From the NCBI GenBank assembly GCA_030625885.1, contig DAOUPZ010000003.1, positions 62,001 through 126,000 of the forward strand: a DNA stretch of 64,000 nucleotides, read 5' to 3'. Position 1 is the first letter of the stretch, and each line of letters begins with the position of its first letter. Made by a program: the position numbers and the translations under genes. Positions 8,569 through 17,263 of the stretch are shown here, piece by piece. Source of the stretch: Clostridia bacterium. GTDB lineage: Bacteria; Bacillota; DAOUPZ01. Under the pieces are notes generated by a model. That model was not told the DNA's origin. It made no database searches and saw only the letters and a program-made list of their open reading frames with translations.

Positions 8569-8888
8569 AATAGCCTCCTTAACATAATTGATTAAGAATA
8601 GTTATTAAAGATAGGTACCTTGTAGAAACCAATGATCTTTCTTGCATTATTATTTTAGTATACCGCTTATATTTATTTATATCACGTGATAAACTCTTTA
8701 TTTTCTTATTATTATTCTCTATTATAATAATATACCCTCTATGTTTTTTATAAAAAGTTTACTTAAATAAGAAAGCACCTACCTTACAGTAGATGCCTAT
8801 ACGTTAACTAGATTTGAAATTTTCCTAAGAAATCAATTTTTGCTTGCACTTTAAGATATTTATATTGATCTTTCTATTTTTAAAAGAA
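8569..8888. other. 320-base AT-rich intergenic region
   Basis: Holds the promoter area of the small secreted protein and a weak hairpin at 8775-8796 (GCACCTAC / GTAGATGC with one mismatch). On the minus strand that hairpin is followed by TTTCTTATTT and may terminate the 8889-10790 gene. Nothing else recognisable. Confidence 0.5.
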
Positions 8889-10790
8889 TTATTGAGTTAA
8901 TTCTTGATAAACATCGTTAATATACAACTCTATTTCGTCAGTACGTTTAAATTTGTTTTTCTCCAGTATTTTCAAGTAAGTCTCAATCTGTTGGGTAATA
9001 TGATCATTATTACCCTCTTGTATCAATTTCTTATAACTTTGAAGAAGATCTTGATTAATAGTTTCAATTTGAAAATCAAATGCCGGCGTATTATTTGTCC
9101 CGAATAAGCTATATCGAACATATTCTTCATACAACTGTTTTACTTCATTCAATCTGAGGGATTGGGGATACTTTTTCATATATTCTTCTTGAACACATGC
9201 TCTTCTTAGCAATTCATCCCATGAGATGACAATAGCAGCATCATCTGTAGCAATATGAGTCGATTCTTCCGCCATAATTTCAATATATTCCCTGATGTCA
9301 TCCGTTACATATTCAGCATACTCACAATACCTTGCATAATCGATGATTGGACAGTACATACCTTCACTTTCAAATAATCGATACCCACTATCTTTAATAT
9401 TTTTTAGATATTTTTTCAGATCAGGATTTTTAATGTCGTCAATTTTATCCATGTTAAAATCCCAGTTGAATTCTTCGATTATTTTCCCCTGAATGTCATC
9501 AGTCATACCATATATATAGTTTGAAATATTTTTCTTTTGAGTCGTTTGTATGGCAAATACCATTTTTGAAGCATTTTCTTTTGACACATATGCGATGTTA
9601 TTATTTACGAAAGTAATAACCTGTTTTTCATTAGCGTTACTATTAATCAAGGTATCTAGATTTTGCATAATTTTTTTCTGTTGTGCTTCATTTCTTAATA
9701 CGTAACAATCGTTTGATGCTTCATTATCGCTGGTTGTATCCTGCTTTAAATTGTTCGGCTGAATAGAAGATGCAATTTGTTCATAAGGAATGGTAAACCG
9801 CGGGATTCCTGCTGCATAAGGGGTATATTCATATAGACTGAAATAGATAACGATTCCGCTATTGCTTAAATAATAAGGTTGATTTTCAGATATGGATTTA
9901 AATTCTTCAAGGGTATAGTCCATTGCATTAAACTGTTCTTTTACAATTTCATTAATGACGTTTTTATAATCAAATCCTGCATTAAAAAGGTCTTCTAAAT
10001 TATATGTTTCCCCTGTCGTCAGATCAAAAGTATATGAAATATCACCATATATACCATGGGCGCCGCCGTTATATGTATAGTCTGTGAATACAACGCTTAA
10101 AAGGCCATTTTTATTATATTTTACTTCGTAATTTACAACTGCACCATAGTTTTGATTAAAGCCAATTTTTCGCAGCTCTTTTACTTCACCTTCGAAATCC
10201 TTTGTTGCAAGTTTAAAATCTTCTACATGATTTTTTAATACACCATTAATACTCTCCTGTACTTTTACATCTTTTAAGCCTTCTATTTGAGGATATTGTA
10301 TATCGACTTCAACATCCCCCGTCTTCTCTTCTCTTTCATTATGAATAATGATTGAATTTTCTACAGCCAGTTCAACACTTACACTTTGATCTGTTTGATT
10401 GTAAGCAACCTCAAAGCCTAAATTTTCCGAAAGGAACCGTACAGGAACAAATGTTGTACCGTCCTTTACATCAGGGACAGCATCCATATGTTTTTCATGG
10501 CCATCGACATCAATAGTGTATTCTCCGAGCTTCATTTCAAGCTTTTTGTCAGCTCTAAGAACCGTAATCTTTTTATTTTCCCCATCCCATAAAACGGTTG
10601 ATCCCAGGTTTTCACATATGCCTCTTAACGGTACCATCGTCCGGTCTGAAACAATACTCCCTTTCAAATCCGTTTGACTACCGTTGACTATGATACTGAT
10701 CCCATTCGAACTTTGAGCATAGCCAGCAGGTGCTGCAATAATCAAGCCCAGAACTGCAAATGCAACTACTTTTTTGAATCCATTCAACAT
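8889..10790 (-). CDS. Secreted protein with copper-amine-oxidase-like N domain and DUF4163/DUF3298
   Basis: 633 residues. A signal peptide (1-25, ending in AGYAQS) precedes a stalk domain with the copper amine oxidase N-terminal-like pattern: IVNGSQTDLKGSIVSDRTMV, then GTTFVPVRFLSENLGFEV near residue 111-128. A DUF4163-like then a DUF3298-like domain follow (about 155-345; TYNGGAHGIYGDISYTFDL), the module also found in RsiV-type anti-sigma factors. The last 280 residues are acidic and helical and not recognised. It is exported, probably to the cell surface. A possible ECF-type promoter lies upstream (see 10883). Confidence 0.75.
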   Translation of the reverse strand: MLNGFKKVVAFAVLGLIIAAPAGYAQSSNGISIIVNGSQTDLKGSIVSDRTMVPLRGICENLGSTVLWDGENKKITVLRADKKLEMKLGEYTIDVDGHEKHMDAVPDVKDGTTFVPVRFLSENLGFEVAYNQTDQSVSVELAVENSIIIHNEREEKTGDVEVDIQYPQIEGLKDVKVQESINGVLKNHVEDFKLATKDFEGEVKELRKIGFNQNYGAVVNYEVKYNKNGLLSVVFTDYTYNGGAHGIYGDISYTFDLTTGETYNLEDLFNAGFDYKNVINEIVKEQFNAMDYTLEEFKSISENQPYYLSNSGIVIYFSLYEYTPYAAGIPRFTIPYEQIASSIQPNNLKQDTTSDNEASNDCYVLRNEAQQKKIMQNLDTLINSNANEKQVITFVNNNIAYVSKENASKMVFAIQTTQKKNISNYIYGMTDDIQGKIIEEFNWDFNMDKIDDIKNPDLKKYLKNIKDSGYRLFESEGMYCPIIDYARYCEYAEYVTDDIREYIEIMAEESTHIATDDAAIVISWDELLRRACVQEEYMKKYPQSLRLNEVKQLYEEYVRYSLFGTNNTPAFDFQIETINQDLLQSYKKLIQEGNNDHITQQIETYLKILEKNKFKRTDEIELYINDVYQELTQ

Positions 10791-10882
10791 TTTTTATCCG
10801 CTCCTTTAACATTGTATTGGGGATAGCACAAATCAAAATGAGGTGCCATCTGTTTTGTGCCTTGTTTTAACTCTATTATAAT

Positions 10883-10910
10883 GAATGACATCAATAAAAA
10901 GGTTGCGAAA
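10883..10910 (-). promoter_or_regulatory. Possible ECF-sigma-type promoter
   Basis: Reading the minus strand, GCAACCTTTTT is followed after a short spacer by TGTCATTCATTATAAT. The first element resembles an ECF -35 box (AAC motif) and the second a TGTC-type -10. It is about 100 bases upstream of the DUF3298 gene. This is a match by eye only. Confidence 0.3.
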
Positions 10911-10994
10911 TAGTTACATTTCACTAGATTTGATCTGTCGTGACTTTAATAATTATACTGCCTTATTGTTCTGGAATTTGGTATCCATATGCTT

Positions 10995-13559
10995 TTACTT
11001 TATCATCTTCACAATACCACTAGAACCATCCACTTCAACCAGATCGCCGTCTTTAATCATTTCTGTTGCGCGGTCAATACCGCTTACACATGGAATACCA
11101 TATTCTCTGGCAATAATGGCACCATGTTGTAGCGGTCCTCCAATTTCCAAAATAACGCCGGCGGCATTAACAAAAATGGGTGTCCAAGCCGGCTCAGTCG
11201 CCCTAGCTACCAGGATTTCACCTTTTTCAAGTGATTTTTCGTAAGGTGATGACAAGACTTTAGCTTTCCCCCGAATAATACCTGGAGAAATTGCGTCACC
11301 AACCAGATCCCCTTCTTTGCTTTCACGAATATATCTAAAGATTTTGCCACGACTATCAATAATCTTAGGCCAATCCTTAATGTGGGCATTTTTCCTTTGT
11401 GATGATGTATTTTCTTCAATTAAAGGCAATAACTCGAGGTTGGGATCCTTTTGAGCTGCTGCAATTTGGTCTACATGAAGGTCAAAAATCTGATCGACAG
11501 CATTTAATCGACCTGCTTTAACGAATGTTTCACCCACTTCTAAAGCACATTTTCTAAGAGTACCAACCCCTACAACAAACAAATACTTGGGATGCTCACG
11601 AAGACCCATAACAGCATTGTACTGCTTAGCCCACTTTACAAATTTCTTTTCTTTACCTAATGCTTTTGCTTGAGCTAAAAGCTTTTGATAGCCTGCTTCT
11701 TTTCTAGCTCTAACGTTTAAAACTTGATTATCATCTAAGTGAAGTTGTTTTAATTGATAGAAAAACGCTTGTGAATTTTCACATGTACGCGGTGTCGCAA
11801 TATCGATTTCCTTAAAGCCTCTAGCACCATATCGTTTCATATAATCATTGTAAGTTTTGATGAAATTTTCCGAAAATTCTTTGTTTTCCAGCTTTCTAAC
11901 AAAAACTTCTGCTGAATCCGTTTTTTGAACTTCATCGTATGAGGCCAATTCTAACATGGCATGACCCATGGCACTGGTTGGGTTGCCTGGCAAATCCATA
12001 TTAAGGGCCATAAGCTCATCATCCATCCCTTGATCTTTAAATAGCTTTTTAATCCTTGCAAAACTTATCATACCGCCTAACATAGCCATAGCCGGTCCGA
12101 TGATCTCTTCAAAGAAGCTAAAAGTATAACCTACCAGCTCATCGAAAGGTTTATTGTTTTTAATACCTTTTTGGTAGCTGTTAATAATCTTCTCTGAAGA
12201 TTCATTGTAAATGTCAAGTGCTTTTTCATAATTACTCATTGAGCGAATCATCGCAGGTGTAAGCTTTAAAAAGAATTTTAAAGTATTTTTTTTCATATTC
12301 TTAATTTTCTGTGTCTTTTCCTCAGGCATATATTCATTGGCTAAATCAATACCTTCAAAAACAATTTTTGTGGGTCTATCGTAAGTACCAAGGAGTTGTC
12401 TTGTTCTCTTTTCTCCATAACCTTTTAGCATATTGGAAATATTAATGTATTGTCTGCCATGGGTATACAAGATAATGCCATCCTTACCACTTGGCATCAG
12501 CCCCCCTTTAGATCTTTCAAGTAATTCCTTAAAGATATCAAGTCCTAAAACTGAGAAGTCTTCAGAAAAACCCTGAGTTAATACAACCACATCCATGAAA
12601 AGGTTTTTCTTTTCTCGTAGTCCAGTGATCATATCATCATAGAGGTGTAAGTATGTCGTTATTGGACGGGCTTGTAATAGATACAACCCACCATCTGCAA
12701 CAGTCCATTCCATATCAATGGGTAACCCATAATGCTTTTCACACTTTGTGACCAGATCTGAAACCTTTAGAATTTGATCCTCACTAAGCGCTTGTACTCC
12801 TGGATTTTTATTATTCTTCTTAACTGTACCACCATCTTTTTTAAGCCATAAACCTTGCACTTTATTTGCTACTGACTTTTCTATGATTTCTCTTTTAACT
12901 TTTTCCACGACATAAGTATCGGGCGTTACCTGACCAGATACGATGGTTTCACCTAAACCAAAACTCGCATTAATGACCGCTTCATCATAGCAATTATTCT
13001 GAGGATTTAATGAAAAGGCAATTCCACTGATTTCAGAAGGAATTTGGCGTTGAACAATGATCGCAATGCGAGGATTTTCAATGGAAATATGATTCAATTT
13101 TTTATATTCAACAACACGCGTATCGAACATTGAAGCAAATGCATCTTTAATTGCATTTTCAAGATGCAATTTTGTTACACCTAAATAGGTTTCATACATT
13201 CCTGCAAAACTTGTGCCTTCTAAGTCTTCTTCAGGAGATGAAGAACGCACAGCAAAAATTGATTGCTCCGAGAAATTCATCAGAGCTTTATCCAATACTT
13301 CTTTTTGCTTAGAACTAAATTTTAAATCCTTTGCAATTTTTTTAAGTTTATCACACATTTCTTTGGATGGTGTTTCTAAGAAACGCTTCCATCCCGGAGT
13401 AGATTTGATTATATCAACCCAAATTGTAAAAAAATCTACCGACAATACAAATCCATCAGGCACATTTAAACCTGCTTTTGTGGTCTCAATTAATGACTTT
13501 GCTTTTCCGCCAACTTGTGATAGGGATGGAACTTTACTAGTATTAAATCCATAAATCAT
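10995..13559 (-). CDS. Rifampin-phosphotransferase-like / PEP-synthase-like phosphotransferase
   Basis: 854 residues from the ATG behind AGGAGGGAGGATATT. An N-terminal PEP-synthase ATP-grasp domain (GGKAKSLIETTKAGLNVP; AVRSSSPEEDLEGTSFAG near residue 110; DMEWTVADGGLYLLQARP) is followed by a long middle region and a C-terminal swivelling domain with the phospho-histidine loop GGPLQHGAIIAREYGIPCV (His about 812). PEP synthase and PPDK carry this loop in mid-protein before a PEP-binding barrel; here it is at the very C-terminus, the layout of rifampin phosphotransferase (Rph). Such enzymes inactivate rifamycins using ATP, but the middle domain sets the substrate, so another target is possible. 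A TetR gene lies just upstream in the same direction. Confidence 0.7.
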   Translation of the reverse strand: MIYGFNTSKVPSLSQVGGKAKSLIETTKAGLNVPDGFVLSVDFFTIWVDIIKSTPGWKRFLETPSKEMCDKLKKIAKDLKFSSKQKEVLDKALMNFSEQSIFAVRSSSPEEDLEGTSFAGMYETYLGVTKLHLENAIKDAFASMFDTRVVEYKKLNHISIENPRIAIIVQRQIPSEISGIAFSLNPQNNCYDEAVINASFGLGETIVSGQVTPDTYVVEKVKREIIEKSVANKVQGLWLKKDGGTVKKNNKNPGVQALSEDQILKVSDLVTKCEKHYGLPIDMEWTVADGGLYLLQARPITTYLHLYDDMITGLREKKNLFMDVVVLTQGFSEDFSVLGLDIFKELLERSKGGLMPSGKDGIILYTHGRQYINISNMLKGYGEKRTRQLLGTYDRPTKIVFEGIDLANEYMPEEKTQKIKNMKKNTLKFFLKLTPAMIRSMSNYEKALDIYNESSEKIINSYQKGIKNNKPFDELVGYTFSFFEEIIGPAMAMLGGMISFARIKKLFKDQGMDDELMALNMDLPGNPTSAMGHAMLELASYDEVQKTDSAEVFVRKLENKEFSENFIKTYNDYMKRYGARGFKEIDIATPRTCENSQAFFYQLKQLHLDDNQVLNVRARKEAGYQKLLAQAKALGKEKKFVKWAKQYNAVMGLREHPKYLFVVGVGTLRKCALEVGETFVKAGRLNAVDQIFDLHVDQIAAAQKDPNLELLPLIEENTSSQRKNAHIKDWPKIIDSRGKIFRYIRESKEGDLVGDAISPGIIRGKAKVLSSPYEKSLEKGEILVARATEPAWTPIFVNAAGVILEIGGPLQHGAIIAREYGIPCVSGIDRATEMIKDGDLVEVDGSSGIVKMIK

Positions 13560-13593
13560 AATATCCTCCCTCCTAATCATTTCGTATTACAGC

Positions 13594-14223
13594 TTACTTA
13601 TAAAATGTCTCTTTTAGAAAATCCATATACATATCAATTTCCTTAAATAATATTTCTAAATTTGAATCAATATCTCCAGATCTAACTTTATTTTGATATG
13701 CTTCACCCTGTTTTTGTATTGTCCATTTAATCACATTAATCGCTTTTTCTACTTCTACGCCATCCTTAAATTTACTGATGTCAATATTATCTGTATAAAA
13801 GTTATTTTGGATGCTAGATAGTTCAGGATTTAGAAGCATTACACGACTTTTTATATTGTTGATAGATTTTTTATCAAAATTTTTGATATAGAAATCCATT
13901 AAATAAGGGTAACATAGACACAGTTCAAGCTTAATTCTTACTGATTGTCTAATTCTATTAAATAGATCTGTTTCTTCCCAATTAAACTTTTCATTGAAAG
14001 CTTCTATTAGTTTTGTAATTGAGAATTCCGTCAAGAATTCAAACAACTCTTGTTTATCTTTAAAGTAGTGGTACATTAAGCCACGAGATACATTTGCTGC
14101 TTTAACAATATTATTTGTAGATGCTTTTTCAAATTTATTTTTACTAAATTCCTCTAAAGCACAATTGATGATTCTATTTAGTTTTTCATTATTTATATCA
14201 ATGTCTTTAAACTTATCTCTCAT
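13594..14223 (-). CDS. TetR-family transcriptional regulator
   Basis: 209 residues. The N-terminal TetR helix-turn-helix reads INCALEEFSKNKFEKASTNN.. then ..RGLMYHYFKDKQELFEF (residues ~20-65). The C-terminal ligand domain is diverse, as usual. It ends 34 bases before the Rph-like gene and is first in that two-gene unit, so it probably represses itself and the phosphotransferase gene until a ligand binds. The promoter at 14248-14298 carries matching repeats (separate entry). Confidence 0.85.
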   Translation of the reverse strand: MRDKFKDIDINNEKLNRIINCALEEFSKNKFEKASTNNIVKAANVSRGLMYHYFKDKQELFEFLTEFSITKLIEAFNEKFNWEETDLFNRIRQSVRIKLELCLCYPYLMDFYIKNFDKKSINNIKSRVMLLNPELSSIQNNFYTDNIDISKFKDGVEVEKAINVIKWTIQKQGEAYQNKVRSGDIDSNLEILFKEIDMYMDFLKETFYK

Positions 14224-14247
14224 AAATCAAAAACTCCTTTTTTAAAA

Positions 14248-14298
14248 CCGACAACTTCTGTTTGTTTCATTATATAGCTAACCGACAGATGTTGTCAA
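14248..14298 (-). promoter_or_regulatory. Promoter with TetR-type operator repeats
   Basis: On the minus strand: -35 TTGACA (14293-14298), 18-base spacer, -10 TATAAT (14269-14274). Two related sequences straddle it. GACAACATCTGT (between -35 and -10) and ACAGAAGTTGTC (after -10) form a 12-base inverted repeat with one mismatch, and TGTCGGTT occurs twice in direct order. This fits autorepression by the TetR protein encoded 25 bases downstream. Confidence 0.65.
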
Positions 14299-14321
14299 TT
14301 TTATGTTTGATTCAAACAAAT

Positions 14322-14351
14322 AAAAAAAGATGCTGAACATTGACAGCATCT
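14322..14351 (-). terminator. Rho-independent terminator
   Basis: AGATGCTG / CAGCATCT, 8-base perfect stem with an 8-base loop, followed on the minus strand by seven Ts. It lies about 280 bases beyond the DUF454 stop and just before the tetR promoter, so it insulates tetR. The 280 bases between hold only short inverted repeats and an eroded GAACCGTCCCCT string near 14549. Confidence 0.7.
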
Positions 14352-14631
14352 CAGTCATTATCTTAAATTTTTTATTAGTTCATGCAGACACCATTGATCA
14401 ATAAACGTCTTTATTGATGGTATACCAAGGAATATCAAAACCCCCTGTTATTTATAATACAACAGTTCACCGTAACAGATCTAACAACGGTTTTTATTCA
14501 GAAACGTTTATTTAATTATGGTAATTATAGCATATATCATTAGAACCGTCCCCTAGATATATTTTTGAATTTTGGAGCAATTATTTTGGTATTATTAGTT
14601 AATTTGCCAAGCATGATCTTATTGATTTATT

Positions 14632-14988
14632 TTAATTATTGACGTTTTTAGGTGTAATCAGTGCTATATGTAATGTTACGCCACAAGCAATAAGTATTAA
14701 AACTATTTTACCAATAACAACAGGTACCACAAAAAAGGTTGAATATGATATTCCTACCCATAGAAACGTTATTGCTATCAATTTGGCACGTAAAGGAATT
14801 CCTTTCCCTTCACGATAATCTCTTATATAACAACCAAGCAATGGATTGTTTAGTAAAGCGTTATAAAACTTCTCTGATCCTTTCGCAAAGCATGTTGCAG
14901 CAACTAGTAGAAAAGGAGTTGTAGGCAGGAGGGGTAAAAACACTCCGATTGTTCCTATCATTGTAAAAATTAAACCCGCAGTAATCAT
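14632..14988 (-). CDS. DUF454 (YbaN-like) inner-membrane protein
   Basis: 118 residues with the family signature GVFLPLLPTTPFLLVAATCFAKGSEKF and three to four hydrophobic helices. The first ATG in frame gives MITAGLIFTMIG. Family members usually have about ten further residues, and the in-frame upstream codons (IKSNYFKYL) would supply them but offer no ATG, GTG or TTG. The true start is therefore uncertain. Function of DUF454 is unknown. Confidence 0.75.
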   Translation of the reverse strand: MITAGLIFTMIGTIGVFLPLLPTTPFLLVAATCFAKGSEKFYNALLNNPLLGCYIRDYREGKGIPLRAKLIAITFLWVGISYSTFFVVPVVIGKIVLILIACGVTLHIALITPKNVNN

Positions 14989-15101
14989 AAGATATTTGAA
15001 ATAATTACTTTTAATGATTATATTTCACCAACTTTTCGGTAATTGTTTAGTGTTCTTATCTAGAATTTTTTACTTCTAATAAACCACGATAATTATTGGA
15101 G

Positions 15102-15566
15102 TTATTTTTTCCCTTTACCTGTCATATGCTCAATTTCAATTTTAAATAATTTTGTTTGATCCCATGCTTTTTCCATGTATTTTTTCCCCACTTCTAGATG
15201 TTCGTTTGAAAATCTATGGAGAAGTGCCAAGAGGCTGTTTTTCTTTTCTTCCCCAGATACTTCTTTAGCTTTACCAAATAAGATGACACTTTTAAATTTA
15301 GTACTAAATTGATTTGGAATGATTTCAACATCACTAACGACACAAAAAGATACGTTTGAATTATTACTAATATTGTCAATTTTATGCCCTGACGTTGCAC
15401 AATGAAAATAGATATTTTCATTATAGTATACGTAATTTAATGGTACGCTATAGGGATAATGATCAGCACCTACAGTAGACAACACACCATATTCTCCATT
15501 ATTTAAGATTTCAATCGTTTCTTCCACCGATAACTGTTTATCTTTTCTTCTCATCTCCTTAAACAT
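15102..15566 (-). CDS. Pyridoxamine 5'-phosphate oxidase-fold protein (NimA-like)
   Basis: 154 residues of the split-barrel flavin-binding family. MRRKDKQLSVEETIEILNNG leads into YGVLSTVGADHYPYSVPLNYVYYNENIYFHCA, the typical N-terminal half of 5-nitroimidazole-reductase-like NimA proteins. It has a strong RBS (AAGGAGGAGAATCG). It is divergent from the MocR-type regulator at 15706, which suggests that regulator controls it; both families deal with vitamin B6-like or flavin ligands. The actual reaction is not evident. Confidence 0.8.
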   Translation of the reverse strand: MFKEMRRKDKQLSVEETIEILNNGEYGVLSTVGADHYPYSVPLNYVYYNENIYFHCATSGHKIDNISNNSNVSFCVVSDVEIIPNQFSTKFKSVILFGKAKEVSGEEKKNSLLALLHRFSNEHLEVGKKYMEKAWDQTKLFKIEIEHMTGKGKK

Positions 15567-15705
15567 CGATTCTCCTCCTTTTTAGTAAAGTTTTGAAGTT
15601 TATTGACCCTTTGTTTATATAATCATATAATAGAATTGATATCATTAAAAGTAACAGATTTAATATATTTTAAGGGTACAGATTGCAAGGAGGATGTACT
15701 ATAAC

Positions 15706-17127
15706 ATGATTATATTAAATGATAAATTAAATGAACCGTTATATATGCAAATTTACAGACAGATTAAGGAAAAGATTATCTCCGGAAAAATTGCAGAAGG
15801 AACCAAGCTTTATTCAATACGCACGTTATCCAATTCCTTAGATGTTAGCACAAATACAGTCAATTATGCTTATCAACAACTTTGCTTAGAAGGATACATA
15901 ACAAATAAAGCTCGCAGCGGGTTTTTTGTTCAGAGATTAGATAATCAATTATTATTTAACTTAAGAAAGCATAATTATAATAAAAATACTGAAAACTTAA
16001 AAAGTAAAGAATATGATAAACCTAATAATACCTATAAGTATAACTTTCAATATGGAAAGCTAAGTCCAAATTATTTTCCAATATACTTATGGCGCAAAAT
16101 ATTAAATCAATTATTATCACTCTCAACTCTTGAAAATATGGTATCTTACAACGAGCGCAAAGGTGAAGAAGGGTTGCGAACAGAAATTATGAATTACTTG
16201 CATACATCCAGGGGTGTTTCTTGTCAACTAGAACAAATTATCATTTGTTCTGGCACTCAATCCTGTTTAAACCTAATTTGTCAATTATTAAAAGAACATT
16301 CTACTGATATAGCCATCGAAGATCCTGGATATGACGGAGCACGAGTTGTGTTTATAAATAATGAACTAAATGTTATTCCTATAAGTTTGGAAGATGATGG
16401 AGTTAAGCTTAGTGAATTAAAAAACAGCGATGCAAAAATTATATATACGACACCTTCTCATCAATTCCCAACTGGATCAGTTATGCCCATTCAGAAAAGA
16501 CTAAAACTTTTAGAATGGGCTATAGATAACGATTCGATAATCATTGAAGATGATTATGATAGTGAATTAAGATATACTGGAAAACCTATACCTTCCATGC
16601 AAAGTATTGACTCTAAAGGTCGTGTTATATATATTGGTACACTTTCAAAATCATTATCACCTGCTTTACGAATAAGTTATATGGTTTTACCAGAAGGATT
16701 ATTAAAAAGATATAATGATATTTTCAAAAAATATGTTGCGTATGTTCCATGGCTGGAACAAAAAACACTTGAGAAATTTATGAATTTTGGCCATTGGGAA
16801 ACACATTTAAGAAAAATATGCCACTCCAATAAGAAAAAACATGATGTTTTAGTACATACCATTAATAAATTGATGGGAGAAAAAGTTATTATCCATGGCA
16901 AAAATGCAGGGCTACATGTCATATTAGAATTCAAAAATGGTTTATCAGAAAAAGATTTAATAACAAGAGCCAAAAACCATGGCGTGATCGTATATCCAGT
17001 ATCCCGGTATTGGATCCGTTTGGAAGAATACACAAATAATATGATTCTTCTTGGTTTTAGTGGAATGAGCGAAGAAAATATTGTAAAAGGAATAAATATC
17101 CTTAATAAAGCCTGGTTTAACGATTAA
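15706..17127 (+). CDS. MocR-type regulator: GntR DNA-binding plus aminotransferase-like domain
   Basis: 473 residues from the ATG at 15706; an ATG 12 bases earlier lies inside the AAGGAGG RBS. A GntR winged helix occupies residues 1-75 (YMQIYRQIKEKIISGKIAEG .. TNTVNYAYQQLCLEGYI). A class-I aminotransferase-like domain of about 360 residues follows, with the PLP-lysine region YIGTLSKSLSPALRISYMV. MocR proteins bind PLP or a PLP-amino-acid adduct and often regulate a divergent gene. Here that is the pyridoxamine-oxidase-fold gene, 140 bases away. Confidence 0.85.
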   Translation: MIILNDKLNEPLYMQIYRQIKEKIISGKIAEGTKLYSIRTLSNSLDVSTNTVNYAYQQLCLEGYITNKARSGFFVQRLDNQLLFNLRKHNYNKNTENLKSKEYDKPNNTYKYNFQYGKLSPNYFPIYLWRKILNQLLSLSTLENMVSYNERKGEEGLRTEIMNYLHTSRGVSCQLEQIIICSGTQSCLNLICQLLKEHSTDIAIEDPGYDGARVVFINNELNVIPISLEDDGVKLSELKNSDAKIIYTTPSHQFPTGSVMPIQKRLKLLEWAIDNDSIIIEDDYDSELRYTGKPIPSMQSIDSKGRVIYIGTLSKSLSPALRISYMVLPEGLLKRYNDIFKKYVAYVPWLEQKTLEKFMNFGHWETHLRKICHSNKKKHDVLVHTINKLMGEKVIIHGKNAGLHVILEFKNGLSEKDLITRAKNHGVIVYPVSRYWIRLEEYTNNMILLGFSGMSEENIVKGINILNKAWFND

Positions 17128-17130
17128 TAA

Positions 17131-17210
17131 AGTGTGTAAAATAAACGGTGTAAACTTTCGAGATGATATAATAACATCATAAGGAAGTTGCACCGTTTAT
17201 TTTACACACT
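17131..17210. mobile_element. 80-base MITE-like element with 20-base perfect inverted ends
   Basis: The ends AGTGTGTAAAATAAACGGTG (17131) and CACCGTTTATTTTACACACT (17191) are perfect inverted repeats. The 40-base core also folds (GATGAT..ATCATC, AAACTTTC/GGAAGTTG). There is no coding capacity. The ends resemble terminal repeats of IS256-type elements (inference from memory). It sits 3 bases after the MocR stop and might also act as its terminator. No clear target-site duplication is visible. Confidence 0.6.
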
Positions 17211-17263
17211 CACCATTAACGAAAGTACGTTCAACTAGGTTAATTGGTTAGATACAGGTTCTT

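Noticed and set aside
10885-11244. 119-residue plus-strand frame covering the 3' end of the Rph-like gene
   Set aside because: It is antisense to a well-supported family gene, has no RBS, and its composition mirrors the opposite strand.
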